Source: Planctomycetota bacterium (GTDB lineage: Bacteria > Planctomycetota > Phycisphaerae > Sedimentisphaerales > SM23-30). From it: a stretch of 6,468 bases of DNA. The notes beneath the pieces were generated by a model, which ran no database searches, had not been told where the DNA came from, and was given only the letters and a program-made list of their open reading frames with translations. The position numbers and the translations under genes are program-made. Positions 1-6,054 of this stretch are shown here, piece by piece. The DNA lies in the NCBI GenBank assembly GCA_029573975.1, contig JAKQBU010000336.1, positions 1-6,468 on the forward strand, given 5' to 3'. Within the stretch, counting starts at the first letter, position 1. Every line of letters starts with the position of its first letter.

Positions 1-2240
1 CGATCTAGGAGGTTTTGGGTGCCATTATATACAAAGGGTACCTGGAAGGTAAAGGTCCGCCAACCTGGACTGCCCGCCGCTTCCGTACCCTGATAAACCG
101 TGGTCCAGCCGCTAGCCAGAAAGTTATCACCGCTATTATAGTCGTTCCAATCGGTATGCTGGAGGCGAATGGTCCATTCGTTTAAAGTCTGCCCCGGAAC
201 CTGATCTATATTCAGGGACAAAGCGGTTATGGTCTGCGCCCCGCCCAGCTCATCGGCATGATAGATCGACTGCATCCGCACATCGTGAGCACTGGTACGA
301 AACGGATAACTGGCGACGCTATTGGTTTGTATTTCAAAAGTGGTATAAATATGATTATCCACATTCACCGTCACCGTCGCCGTATTCGATGCCCCGCCCT
401 GCGGCGCAGCCCCGCCGTCATCCGCCTGAAAACCAAAACTGTCCTCCCCATTAAAATAAGGGCACCCGGTATAAAGGACCGTATTACCGTTATTCACCAG
501 CGTATAAGGCACTGTCGTTATTACTCCGCCATTGGGATCTGCCAGCATCCCCGCCCCCGGCAAACTCACAATTACATACTCCAGTTGGCCCGGTGGATTG
601 GGCATCTGATCGTCCGCCGCCTCCAGCAGGATTGCCGCCGCCGTACCTGATAGCGCCTCAGCCTGCCCGTCAAACGCCGTTGGCGGCCCCGCCGTCACTG
701 ACGCAAAATCCACGCCCCAGACATTCCCCGGTTCCTCATAATCCTGAGAATCTCCCGTTACCGCCTGCTGTGCCAAAAAACCATAGGGCGGCTTGGCCGC
801 CGAAACGGTATAAGGCTGCTGTTTCGCCAGGCCGCACAAGGCATAGATGCCCCGTGCATTCGTCGTGGTCTGCTGTACCACCGTAGTACCGAGCTTGCAG
901 GTTACTTCCACATCGGCCAGCGGATTGCCCGCCGCGTCCGTCACCCGCCCGCTGATAATCTCCCCGCTGCCCCCGGTCATCACGTTATAGATGCACGTGC
1001 CGATATTTGTATAGGTATCCACATTCGGCAGCGCATACCACGCATCATTGCTGCCGTTCCATCCGAAATTGATATGATGATACAGGGTCCCCGAATCATA
1101 CCCGTACCCGTCCGCCACCACCGCATGGGAATAGCCGCCGCCGGCAATTCCCAGCAGCAGCGGCTGCCCCGCATCCAGGTTCGGATTCATCATCTCCGCC
1201 AGTCCTGTGGTAATATGCCCGTCATTGCTGAATCCAATCACCGCCTGCCCGTACCCGAACACCGTCACCAGCGTCGTCTTCGACGCCTGCAGGCTGGCCC
1301 CTGAACCGCCCGCCTCAAAGCCCGTCCCAATCATCACCGCCACATCATAGCACAGTGCCCCAATGGCCTGCCGCTCCGCCGGCAAAATGGTCTCCGCCGG
1401 ATCCAGCGGCATCAGCGGCCACAGATAAGCCCCGCCGCTGCCGTTCCCCCCGCGCGTGTATGCCGTTTGCTCCACGCCATTCACATGGATAGTATTGCCG
1501 TGTACCCCGATCCCCGTCACCGGCCATTGATTGTAGCGCATCAACTGGGCTGTCGCCGTCGCCGCACACCCCGTCGGATAATGGTTCGGAGTGTAATAAT
1601 TATAACAGTACATGCCCCATTCCGATCCCTGCCCCCATTGGCTCTGCACCAGCGGCGGCACCCGCATATCGCTGATCCCCGTCATCCCCAGCGCCATAAC
1701 CGGCCCCTCCTCCATCTCCGCATCGGCCTGCAACAGATCCTCCTGCCCTTCGTCTATGGCCCGCGCCGCCCGCCGTTCCAGACGCTGCCACTTGACCTGC
1801 GCCGCCGCCCGCATCGGCTCCGGCCACTGCCCCGCTTCCAGCCGGCCCAGACGCTCCTCCATATCCTTCCGCAAAACCGCCGGCAGCGGTTGATCCTCAT
1901 CCGCCTCCCAGGTCCCGGCGGAAAAAGCGATAATCGGTTCCAGCTCATCATCCCCTGCCACCACCACAAATCCCTGCGGACTCAGCCGGACCACATAAAA
2001 TAGCACCGTCCCCTCTTCATCAAGCTGAGCCTCCACGTCCTCGACTTTCCGGCCCAGCGGCACTTCCAGCGGACTCGACCGCCCCGCCAGCCACTGCCGG
2101 GCCGCCGCCTCTGCCTCCTGGCCATCCATACGGGCTGCTTGCACCGTGCCCACCGCCAGCCATATCGCCGCACAACCCAATACCAGCCGTAAACCCCAGT
2201 CATTACCGACTTTACCCGAACACTCCATAATTCGTTTCAT
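1..2240 (-). CDS. Secreted C10-family (streptopain-like) cysteine protease with C-terminal adhesion-type domains, partial
   Basis: The frame is open from the ATG at 2240 to the left edge, giving 746 complete codons and no stop. An AAGGTGGAG ribosome site lies just upstream of the start. Residues 1-35 form a signal peptide with a hydrophobic stretch at about 17-32 and likely cleavage after VQA. Residues 37-180 resemble the inhibitory propeptide of streptopain-type enzymes (GFVVVAGDDELEPIIAFS at 90-107). The catalytic domain spans about 190-425: a WGQ segment at 202-204, the nucleophile Cys225 in PTGCAATATAQ, His372 in SHAVVADGY, and HINFGWNGS at 389-397. Residues 427-487 look like a carboxypeptidase-regulatory-like beta-sandwich, and 517-627 like a cadherin/Ig-type domain with the NGEDSFGFQADDGG signature. 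A third module starts near 631 and is cut by the edge. Family knowledge indicates an extracellular endopeptidase activated by removal of its propeptide; its substrate is unknown. Most Ala and many Gly codons are GCG and GGG, unlike the GCC-rich phospholipase gene in this window. Confidence 0.92.
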   Translation of the reverse strand, partial: MKRIMECSGKVGNDWGLRLVLGCAAIWLAVGTVQAARMDGQEAEAAARQWLAGRSSPLEVPLGRKVEDVEAQLDEEGTVLFYVVRLSPQGFVVVAGDDELEPIIAFSAGTWEADEDQPLPAVLRKDMEERLGRLEAGQWPEPMRAAAQVKWQRLERRAARAIDEGQEDLLQADAEMEEGPVMALGMTGISDMRVPPLVQSQWGQGSEWGMYCYNYYTPNHYPTGCAATATAQLMRYNQWPVTGIGVHGNTIHVNGVEQTAYTRGGNGSGGAYLWPLMPLDPAETILPAERQAIGALCYDVAVMIGTGFEAGGSGASLQASKTTLVTVFGYGQAVIGFSNDGHITTGLAEMMNPNLDAGQPLLLGIAGGGYSHAVVADGYGYDSGTLYHHINFGWNGSNDAWYALPNVDTYTNIGTCIYNVMTGGSGEIISGRVTDAAGNPLADVEVTCKLGTTVVQQTTTNARGIYALCGLAKQQPYTVSAAKPPYGFLAQQAVTGDSQDYEEPGNVWGVDFASVTAGPPTAFDGQAEALSGTAAAILLEAADDQMPNPPGQLEYVIVSLPGAGMLADPNGGVITTVPYTLVNNGNTVLYTGCPYFNGEDSFGFQADDGGAAPQGGASNTATVTVNVDNHIYTTFEIQTNSVASYPFRTSAHDVRMQSIYHADELGGAQTITALSLNIDQVPGQTLNEWTIRLQHTDWNDYNSGDNFLASGWTTVYQGTEAAGSPGWRTFTFQVPFVYNGTQNLLD

Positions 2241-2285
2241 AAGCTCCACCTTTATTCTACTCTGAATTTACCGAGTTAAACAATA

Positions 2286-2314
2286 ATTATACTCGATTGG
2301 GACAGGTACATGCA
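2286..2314 (-). promoter_or_regulatory. Probable sigma-70-type promoter of the C10 protease gene
   Basis: Reading leftward, a perfect TATAAT lies at 2291-2286. A weak -35 (TTGCAT, 2315-2310, 18-nt spacer; three of six consensus bases) lies upstream. Transcription would start near 2279 and leave a leader of about 39 nt ending in the AAGGTGGAG ribosome site at 2252-2244, five bases from the ATG at 2240. The rest of the 2241-2499 spacer shows no convincing terminator for the upstream oxidoreductase gene. The perfect -10 and its distance from the start codon support the call; the poor -35 lowers it. Confidence 0.5.
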
Positions 2315-2499
2315 AGCTTTTTTACGTGGGAAATTCGTTTTAGATTGGAATCTCTATCTGTGCGCAAGGGGCGGTAGTCTCAGGAAATACGAATATTGTC
2401 CCGAAATATCGGCAGGAAAATCAGGCAAAAATCGTCCACTCCCGAAAGTTTTACACAATTTCGGTTCGAAAATCGGCTCGATCCCAGGCGGTATTCTGA

Positions 2500-3843
2500 T
2501 TAGCCGTTCAGCGTCCAGCCGTCGCGGTATTGGCGGCGCAGAAGCTGGTCCGCTTCCTGGTTGTTGGTAACATGCCCGCTGGCCGGATCATAGGCAATCT
2601 TCTGGCCCACGCGGTAGGCCACCAGCCCCAGCAGCATCATCTCAATCATCTTGCCGGCATAATCGAAATCGCAGGACGTCTTGAGATTCCCTTTGCACGC
2701 ATCGATCCATTCCTGCTGGAAATGGCCCAGGGGGGGCATCACCTCATTTTGGCCCCGCGGTTTATAATAGGTCAAGTCCGCATCGTCGCCAAAGGGTAGC
2801 AGGATCCGGGAATTGAAATCGGCAATCAAAAAACCTTTGGTCCCCTTGAACATGGCACCGTGGTCGATCTGGTTCAAGTCAACATAATGTTTCGGGGAAC
2901 TCGGCATCGCCCCGCCCTGATACCACGTGACCCCCATGGCCGGCCGCCAGTCGTTGGCGGGAATTTCAAATGTCATTTCCAGCTTGACGGGCGTAACATC
3001 CGGATTGAACGGATCACCCTTGGCCACGGCGGAGGTGGGACTACCACCGTCCAGCGCGTTCCAGGCCAGGTCCATCGTATGGCTGCCCATATCGCCCACC
3101 TGCCCGCTGCCGAAATCCCAGTACATATTCCAGCTCAGGCAATTGGCCCCAGCCTCCCCGGTAAAGTACCCCGGATTATAAGGATGCATGGGCGATGGCC
3201 CGATCCACAGATCATAGTGCAGCGTATCCGGCGGGGTTCCCTCCGCCGGAAGATACCCCGGCTTGGGAATCTGGCGATTGCCCCAGGCATAGGCATGTTT
3301 CAGCTCGCCAATGGCCCCGTCTTTAATGAGTTCCCGCACCCGGTTGAAATTCTCCTCTGCGTGCCGCTGCGTACCCACCTGGGTCGCCAGCTTCTTGCGG
3401 TTCTTCAGATAGGTCGCCCGCACCACCCGCGCTTCTTCCACGCTGTTGGCCAGCGGCTTCTCGCAATACACATGCAAACCCCGATTCATGGCCCACGTGG
3501 CCACAAAAGCATGGGTATGATCCGTCGTACAGCAGACCACCGCATCCAAATCCTTCTGCTCCAGGCACTCCCGCCAATCCGTATAACGCTTGGCATTCGG
3601 GAACTTCTCCGCGGCTATCGCCAGTTTTTTCTCGTCAATATCACACAGGGCTGCCACATTCTCACTCGCCAGAGAGTCCCAATGGGCCATCCCCCGGCCC
3701 CAGGCCCCGATTAAGGCTATATTCAGCTTATTGCTGGGGGCATTCTGCCCGGAAAGCGTGCCGCTGGGTAATATAATCAGCCCGATCCCCGTGGCCGCGG
3801 TGGATTTCAGAAATTGTCGTCTGGGCAGGAGGGTGGTCTTCAT
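2500..3843 (-). CDS. Tat-exported Gfo/Idh/MocA-family NAD(P)-dependent oxidoreductase
   Basis: This 447-residue protein is complete, ending at TAA (2502-2500). I start it at the ATG at 3843, preceded by a purine-rich AAAGGGAAAAG. The N-terminus then reads MKTTLLPRRQFLKSTAATG, a textbook twin-arginine signal (Arg8-Arg9) followed by a hydrophobic run to about residue 30. An in-frame TTG at 3906 would add 21 charged residues with no ribosome site, which is less likely. The Rossmann nucleotide-binding region begins at 40 (NIALIGAWGRG, 41-51) with an acidic CDID at 67-70. The family signature EKP is at 128-130 (Lys129), GTQRH at 157-161, and the C-terminal-domain motif GDMGSHTMD at 250-258 contains the conserved His255. 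Relatives oxidise or rearrange sugars, inositols or amino sugars with NAD(P). Tat export suggests a cofactor-loaded periplasmic enzyme, perhaps acting on polysaccharide-derived sugars. The substrate cannot be read from sequence. The gene is followed after 259 nt by the protease gene on the same strand. Confidence 0.95.
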   Translation of the reverse strand: MKTTLLPRRQFLKSTAATGIGLIILPSGTLSGQNAPSNKLNIALIGAWGRGMAHWDSLASENVAALCDIDEKKLAIAAEKFPNAKRYTDWRECLEQKDLDAVVCCTTDHTHAFVATWAMNRGLHVYCEKPLANSVEEARVVRATYLKNRKKLATQVGTQRHAEENFNRVRELIKDGAIGELKHAYAWGNRQIPKPGYLPAEGTPPDTLHYDLWIGPSPMHPYNPGYFTGEAGANCLSWNMYWDFGSGQVGDMGSHTMDLAWNALDGGSPTSAVAKGDPFNPDVTPVKLEMTFEIPANDWRPAMGVTWYQGGAMPSSPKHYVDLNQIDHGAMFKGTKGFLIADFNSRILLPFGDDADLTYYKPRGQNEVMPPLGHFQQEWIDACKGNLKTSCDFDYAGKMIEMMLLGLVAYRVGQKIAYDPASGHVTNNQEADQLLRRQYRDGWTLNG

Positions 3844-3924
3844 CTTCTTTTCCCTTTCATCATCTTTATTTTTTGTCATTGGCATTTCATCTACATATTC
3901 TTTCAAATAGTAACATTATCAACT

Positions 3925-3953
3925 ATCTTAATCGATACTAAAAATTTTTCCAA
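3925..3953 (-). promoter_or_regulatory. Candidate promoter of the Gfo/Idh/MocA gene
   Basis: Reading leftward, TTGGAA (3953-3948) and TAAGAT (3930-3925) are separated by 17 nt, each matching four of six consensus bases. The surrounding A-tracts could assist as an UP-like or curved element. Transcription would begin near 3918, about 75 nt before the chosen ATG. The region is A/T-rich, so chance matches are likely and the call is tentative. Confidence 0.35.
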
Positions 3954-4018
3954 TTTTTTCTGATGATTGTTGTAAATCCGCATTTCACCGGATTTTGACA
4001 CCTGTAATCCTGCCTCCG

Positions 4019-4038
4019 GCTTACAATATATTGTAAGC
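4019..4038. promoter_or_regulatory. Perfect 20-bp palindrome, probable operator
   Basis: GCTTACAATATATTGTAAGC is identical to its reverse complement with no mismatch and no loop, which suits binding by a symmetric dimeric regulator better than an RNA hairpin. It sits near the middle of the divergent region, about 58 bp from the rightward -35 and 65 bp from the leftward -35. Its core CAATATATTG fits the core of the NrdR box as I recall it (CwATATATwG). However, the flanks differ, no ribonucleotide reductase gene is visible and no second box is present. The regulator is therefore unknown. Confidence 0.6.
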
Positions 4039-4055
4039 ATATATGGATTTCTCAC

Positions 4056-4084
4056 GCTGGGTTCAATCCCCCAGCCGGCTTTTT
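4056..4084 (+). terminator. Terminator-like hairpin in the phospholipase D upstream region
   Basis: GCTGGG (4056-4061) pairs with CCCAGC (4070-4075) around an 8-nt loop, and CGGC then five T (4080-4084) follow. An alternative pairing of CCGGC (4075-4079) with GCCGG (4090-4094) overlaps its 3' arm and T-run, so the two structures would compete. No gene ends just upstream on this strand, so this could insulate the downstream promoter from read-through or end a short leader transcript. The stem is short and the T-run is offset by four bases. Confidence 0.3.
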
Positions 4085-4096
4085 ATTCTGCCGGTA

Positions 4097-4125
4097 TCGA
4101 CATGTACCGTGAACTTTGCTATACT
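4097..4125 (+). promoter_or_regulatory. Extended -10 sigma-70-type promoter of the phospholipase D gene
   Basis: TCGACA (4097-4102, five of six to TTGACA) is followed by exactly 17 nt and TATACT (4120-4125, five of six to TATAAT). The TGC just before the -10 provides the extended -10 TG element. The start of transcription would be near 4132, giving a leader of about 78 nt before the ATG at 4210. This is the best-formed promoter in the window. Confidence 0.65.
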
Positions 4126-4209
4126 TCAGGTGTTTCTGGATTGCCGGATGCCAGTTGGCTGCCATAACATCTGCCCCTGGCCTGCTATCCTTGAACCGAG
4201 GAATGGATA

Positions 4210-5709
4210 ATGTTTACGGCCCGAAGGATCACCAACCGTACCCGTCAGATTCTTGCCACCGACCTGCGCATCCTGGCGGAACAGGCCTTTTCCCGCGCCG
4301 CCGGCGCTCCCCTGGTAGGGGGAAATCAGATTCGGCTGCTCAAGGATGCCGGGGAAAATTATCCCGCCTGGCTCGCCGCGATTGGTGCGGCCCGCCATCA
4401 TATCTATTTCGAGAACTACATCATCCGGGATGACAATACTGGCCGCCGGTTTGCCGATGCCCTGATTGCCAAAGCCCGGACCGGTGTTCGCGTGCGGCTT
4501 ATTTACGATTGGATGGGCTGTTTCCGCGTCGCCTCGCGGCGGTTCTGGAAAGATCTCCGGGACGGCGGCGTCGAGGTGCGTTGTTATAATCCGCCGGCCC
4601 TGGACAGTCCCTTCGGCTGGCTTTCCCGGGATCACCGCAAGATGCTCGCCGTGGATGGACAGGTCGGTTTTATCTCCGGCTTGTGCGTTGGCTGGATGTG
4701 GGAGGGAAATCCCGAAAAAAATATCCAGCCCTGGCGCGACACCGGCGTCGAGGTCCGCGGTTTGGCGGTGGCGGACATCGAGCAGGCCTTTGCCCAGGTT
4801 TGGGCCATGACCGGCAAGCCGATTCCGCGGCCCGAAAGAATCCGCCGCGACGACCTGTCGCCCGCCGGCGATATGAGCATGCGCGTAGTAGCCAGCGTCC
4901 CAGCCACTGCCGGCATGTTCCGCCTGGACCAGCTCATTGCCGGCCTGGCCCGCCGTCAGCTCTGGCTGACCGATCCCTACTATGCCGGCACGCCCCCTTA
5001 CGTACAGGCTCTGCAGGCGGCGGCGAAGGACGGTGTGGATGTCCGCCTGCTGGTCCCCCATGCCATCGATATCCCGGGCCTCAAACCGCTTTCCCGCGCC
5101 GGGTTCCGTTCCCTCCTGGAAGGGGGGGTCCGCATTTTCGAATGGAACGGAACCATGCTGCATGCCAAGACCGCCATTACCGACGGCCGCTGGGCCCGCG
5201 TCGGCTCGACCAATCTCAACATTGCTAGCTGGTTCGGCAACTGCGAGCTGGACGCCGTAATAGAAGATGAATCCTTCGCCCATGCTATGGAAGAAATGTA
5301 TCTGGACGATCTCACCCATGCCACGGAAATCGTCCTGGATGCCAGGCGGAAGGTTCGTGTCCCGGGTGAAACCCGCCACCCGTTCCCCCATATAAAAAGA
5401 GACCGCGGCCAAACCGGCCGGACTGGCCGGACTGGTCGGGTTGGACGGACCGGTCGGGTTGCCGCCGGCGCCATGCGGATTGGCAATGTCCTCGGTGCCG
5501 CCTTTGCCAACCGCCGGGTCCTGGAACCGATCGAAGCCCGTATCGCCATTGTAGCCGGCATGTTCCTGCTGCTGGTTGCCGTTCTGCTGGCATTGTTCCC
5601 GCGCCTGTTCGTTTACCCGCTGGCAGCGATTCTGGTATGGATTGCCCTGGCCCTTCTCTACCGCGGCTACCGCCTCCATCGCCGCCGCAAAAAAAGAACC
5701 CGCCGCTGA
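4210..5709 (+). CDS. Phospholipase D-superfamily protein, cardiolipin synthase B-like, with C-terminal membrane hairpin
   Basis: The 499-residue protein is complete. The ATG at 4210 has a GAGGA ribosome site seven bases upstream. Two HKD motifs define the family: HRKMLAVD (His142, Lys144, Asp149) and HAKTAITD (His318, Lys320, Asp325), the latter followed by GSTNLN at 332-337. The paired motifs form one active site that works through a phospho-histidine intermediate. The soluble start, GNQIRLLKD-type opening and FENYIIRDDNTGRRFADAL segment (about 70-88) resemble ClsB-like transferases, which join phosphatidylglycerol with another phospholipid or alcohol. After the catalytic part come a basic Gly-Arg-(Thr/Val) linker (402-416), two closely spaced hydrophobic segments (445-463 and 466-484) and a very basic tail (HRRRKKRTRR). 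Classical ClsA proteins carry their two membrane helices at the N-terminus, so this is the reverse arrangement. Ala codons are mostly GCC. A generic phosphodiesterase role is possible, but a membrane lipid substrate is more likely. Confidence 0.93.
   Translation: MFTARRITNRTRQILATDLRILAEQAFSRAAGAPLVGGNQIRLLKDAGENYPAWLAAIGAARHHIYFENYIIRDDNTGRRFADALIAKARTGVRVRLIYDWMGCFRVASRRFWKDLRDGGVEVRCYNPPALDSPFGWLSRDHRKMLAVDGQVGFISGLCVGWMWEGNPEKNIQPWRDTGVEVRGLAVADIEQAFAQVWAMTGKPIPRPERIRRDDLSPAGDMSMRVVASVPATAGMFRLDQLIAGLARRQLWLTDPYYAGTPPYVQALQAAAKDGVDVRLLVPHAIDIPGLKPLSRAGFRSLLEGGVRIFEWNGTMLHAKTAITDGRWARVGSTNLNIASWFGNCELDAVIEDESFAHAMEEMYLDDLTHATEIVLDARRKVRVPGETRHPFPHIKRDRGQTGRTGRTGRVGRTGRVAAGAMRIGNVLGAAFANRRVLEPIEARIAIVAGMFLLLVAVLLALFPRLFVYPLAAILVWIALALLYRGYRLHRRRKKRTRR
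5413..5457 (+). repeat. Five tandem 9-bp units encoding (Thr/Val)-Gly-Arg inside the phospholipase D gene
   Basis: The in-frame units are ACCGGCCGG, ACTGGCCGG, ACTGGTCGG, GTTGGACGG and ACCGGTCGG, giving TGRTGRTGRVGRTGR at residues 402-416. Because the unit is nine bases, gain or loss of copies keeps the frame. The array lies between the catalytic domain and the C-terminal membrane segments. It encodes a flexible, positively charged linker that could rest on anionic lipid head groups (inference). Confidence 0.85.
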
Positions 5710-5826
5710 TCCCCGCCGCGCCTGATTTCCTCTATTGCGTCAAATAGTCTATATATCGAGGGCAGTTAATGACCAGAACGTAGTAAACGGGCCAAAAGAC
5801 ACCTGAAAGCCGAAAGCCTGTGAAAT

Positions 5827-6054
5827 ATGCGGATTAGAATCGGAAGAAATGATAGAAAATGCCTATTTTATAATAAAAATTTATTTCTTTTACTATTTAT
5901 AATTCATTGCATTTTAATAACTTATCTCACTTATCTCCATGTAGAATTGTTGCTGCCTCCCCATGAATCCAGCAGGATTGTTGAATATGAGGTAATGAGG
6001 AATACAATCAAGAAAACAAATAATCATTGGATTTTAGGATGGGAGGACCGGTGA
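5827..6054 (+). CDS. Possible small single-pass membrane protein, translationally coupled to otsA
   Basis: I do not recognise this 75-residue frame. It has a basic N-terminus (MRIRIGRNDRK), a strongly hydrophobic stretch at about 19-37 that could cross the membrane once, then a polar, charged C-terminal part ending WILGWEDR. Its TGA (6052-6054) overlaps the GTG of otsA (6051-6053) as GTGA, the usual sign of coupled translation. Three things argue for it: the overlap, the membrane segment, and an open frame of 76 codons in DNA so rich in A and T that stops should be frequent (about one per 14 codons by my rough estimate). Against it are the lack of a ribosome site before the ATG at 5827, an odd codon mix, and no known relative. 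A leader region with a chance frame is the alternative. Confidence 0.4.
   Translation: MRIRIGRNDRKCLFYNKNLFLLLFIIHCILITYLTYLHVELLLPPHESSRIVEYEVMRNTIKKTNNHWILGWEDR
5869..5874 (+). promoter_or_regulatory. Isolated TATAAT upstream of otsA
   Basis: A perfect TATAAT occurs in the A/T-rich stretch between the phospholipase D gene and otsA, but no -35 is found 16-18 nt upstream (GAAATG at the 17-nt position). If used, it would give otsA its own transcript with a leader of about 170 nt and would lie inside the small frame. This is a weak call in A/T-rich sequence. Confidence 0.2.
6041..6046 (+). promoter_or_regulatory. Ribosome binding site deciding the GTG start of otsA
   Basis: GGGAGG at 6041-6046 precedes the GTG at 6051 by four bases. 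The spacing is a little short, but this is the strongest Shine-Dalgarno match near the start. The site lies within the last codons of the small upstream frame, so ribosomes finishing that frame would expose or re-use it. The N-terminus it yields (VKRILNVSNRLP) matches where trehalose-6-phosphate synthases normally begin. Confidence 0.7.

Larger units (their letters stand above)
3844..4209. other. Divergent intergenic control region between the oxidoreductase and phospholipase D genes
   Basis: This 366-nt stretch has no convincing gene. From left to right it holds the oxidoreductase leader and A/T-rich DNA including AAAAATTTTT at 3940-3949, a leftward promoter candidate, a lone TTGACA at 3995-4000, a perfect 20-bp palindrome at 4019-4038, an 8-bp palindrome CATATATG overlapping its end (4038-4045), a GC-rich hairpin followed by five T at 4056-4084, and a strong rightward promoter at 4097-4125. 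The arrangement fits a shared control region for two divergently transcribed genes. Confidence 0.7.

Noticed and set aside
1..12. Possible frameshift or join at the left edge, where the module seems to read NLLDR rather than the NLxVDF I would expect
   Set aside because: Only a few bases are visible at the edge and the expectation rests on memory of related proteins, so nothing can be concluded.
258..2003. Several plus-strand frames across the protease gene (for example 258-650, 1467-2003)
   Set aside because: They are Arg/Pro/His-rich shadows of the continuous minus-strand protease frame, which has a signal peptide and catalytic motifs.
2442..2464. CCGAAA/TTTCGG inverted repeat after the oxidoreductase gene as its terminator
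   Set aside because: A six-pair stem with an 11-nt loop and the only T-run about ten bases away in the leftward direction is too weak to call.
2310..2570. 86-codon plus-strand frame spanning the spacer and the end of the oxidoreductase gene
   Set aside because: It has no ribosome site or recognisable domain, overlaps the probable protease promoter and runs antisense into a real gene.
2860..3714. 284-codon plus-strand frame opposite the oxidoreductase gene
   Set aside because: The opposite strand carries every diagnostic motif of the Gfo/Idh/MocA family. This frame encodes a His/Arg/Pro-rich product typical of an antisense shadow.
4051..4080. tRNA-like T-arm sequence (GGGTTCAATCCC)
   Set aside because: With a 7-nt T-loop only three base pairs form, and no matching acceptor strand, D-arm or anticodon arm is found in the preceding 75 nt.
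4126..5679. Long open frame (517 codons) on the minus strand opposite the phospholipase D gene
   Set aside because: It is the mirror of GC-rich, GCC-dominated codons of a clearly real gene with two HKD motifs. Its product is a low-complexity Gly/Ala/Asp-rich sequence with no recognisable domain.
5732..5747. Hairpin CTATT/AATAG after the phospholipase D gene as a terminator
   Set aside because: The stem is only five mostly A-T pairs and no T-run follows.
5920..5937. Two tandem copies of ACTTATCTC
   Set aside because: Only two short copies in A/T-rich DNA, with no link to a promoter or structure, so chance is likely.
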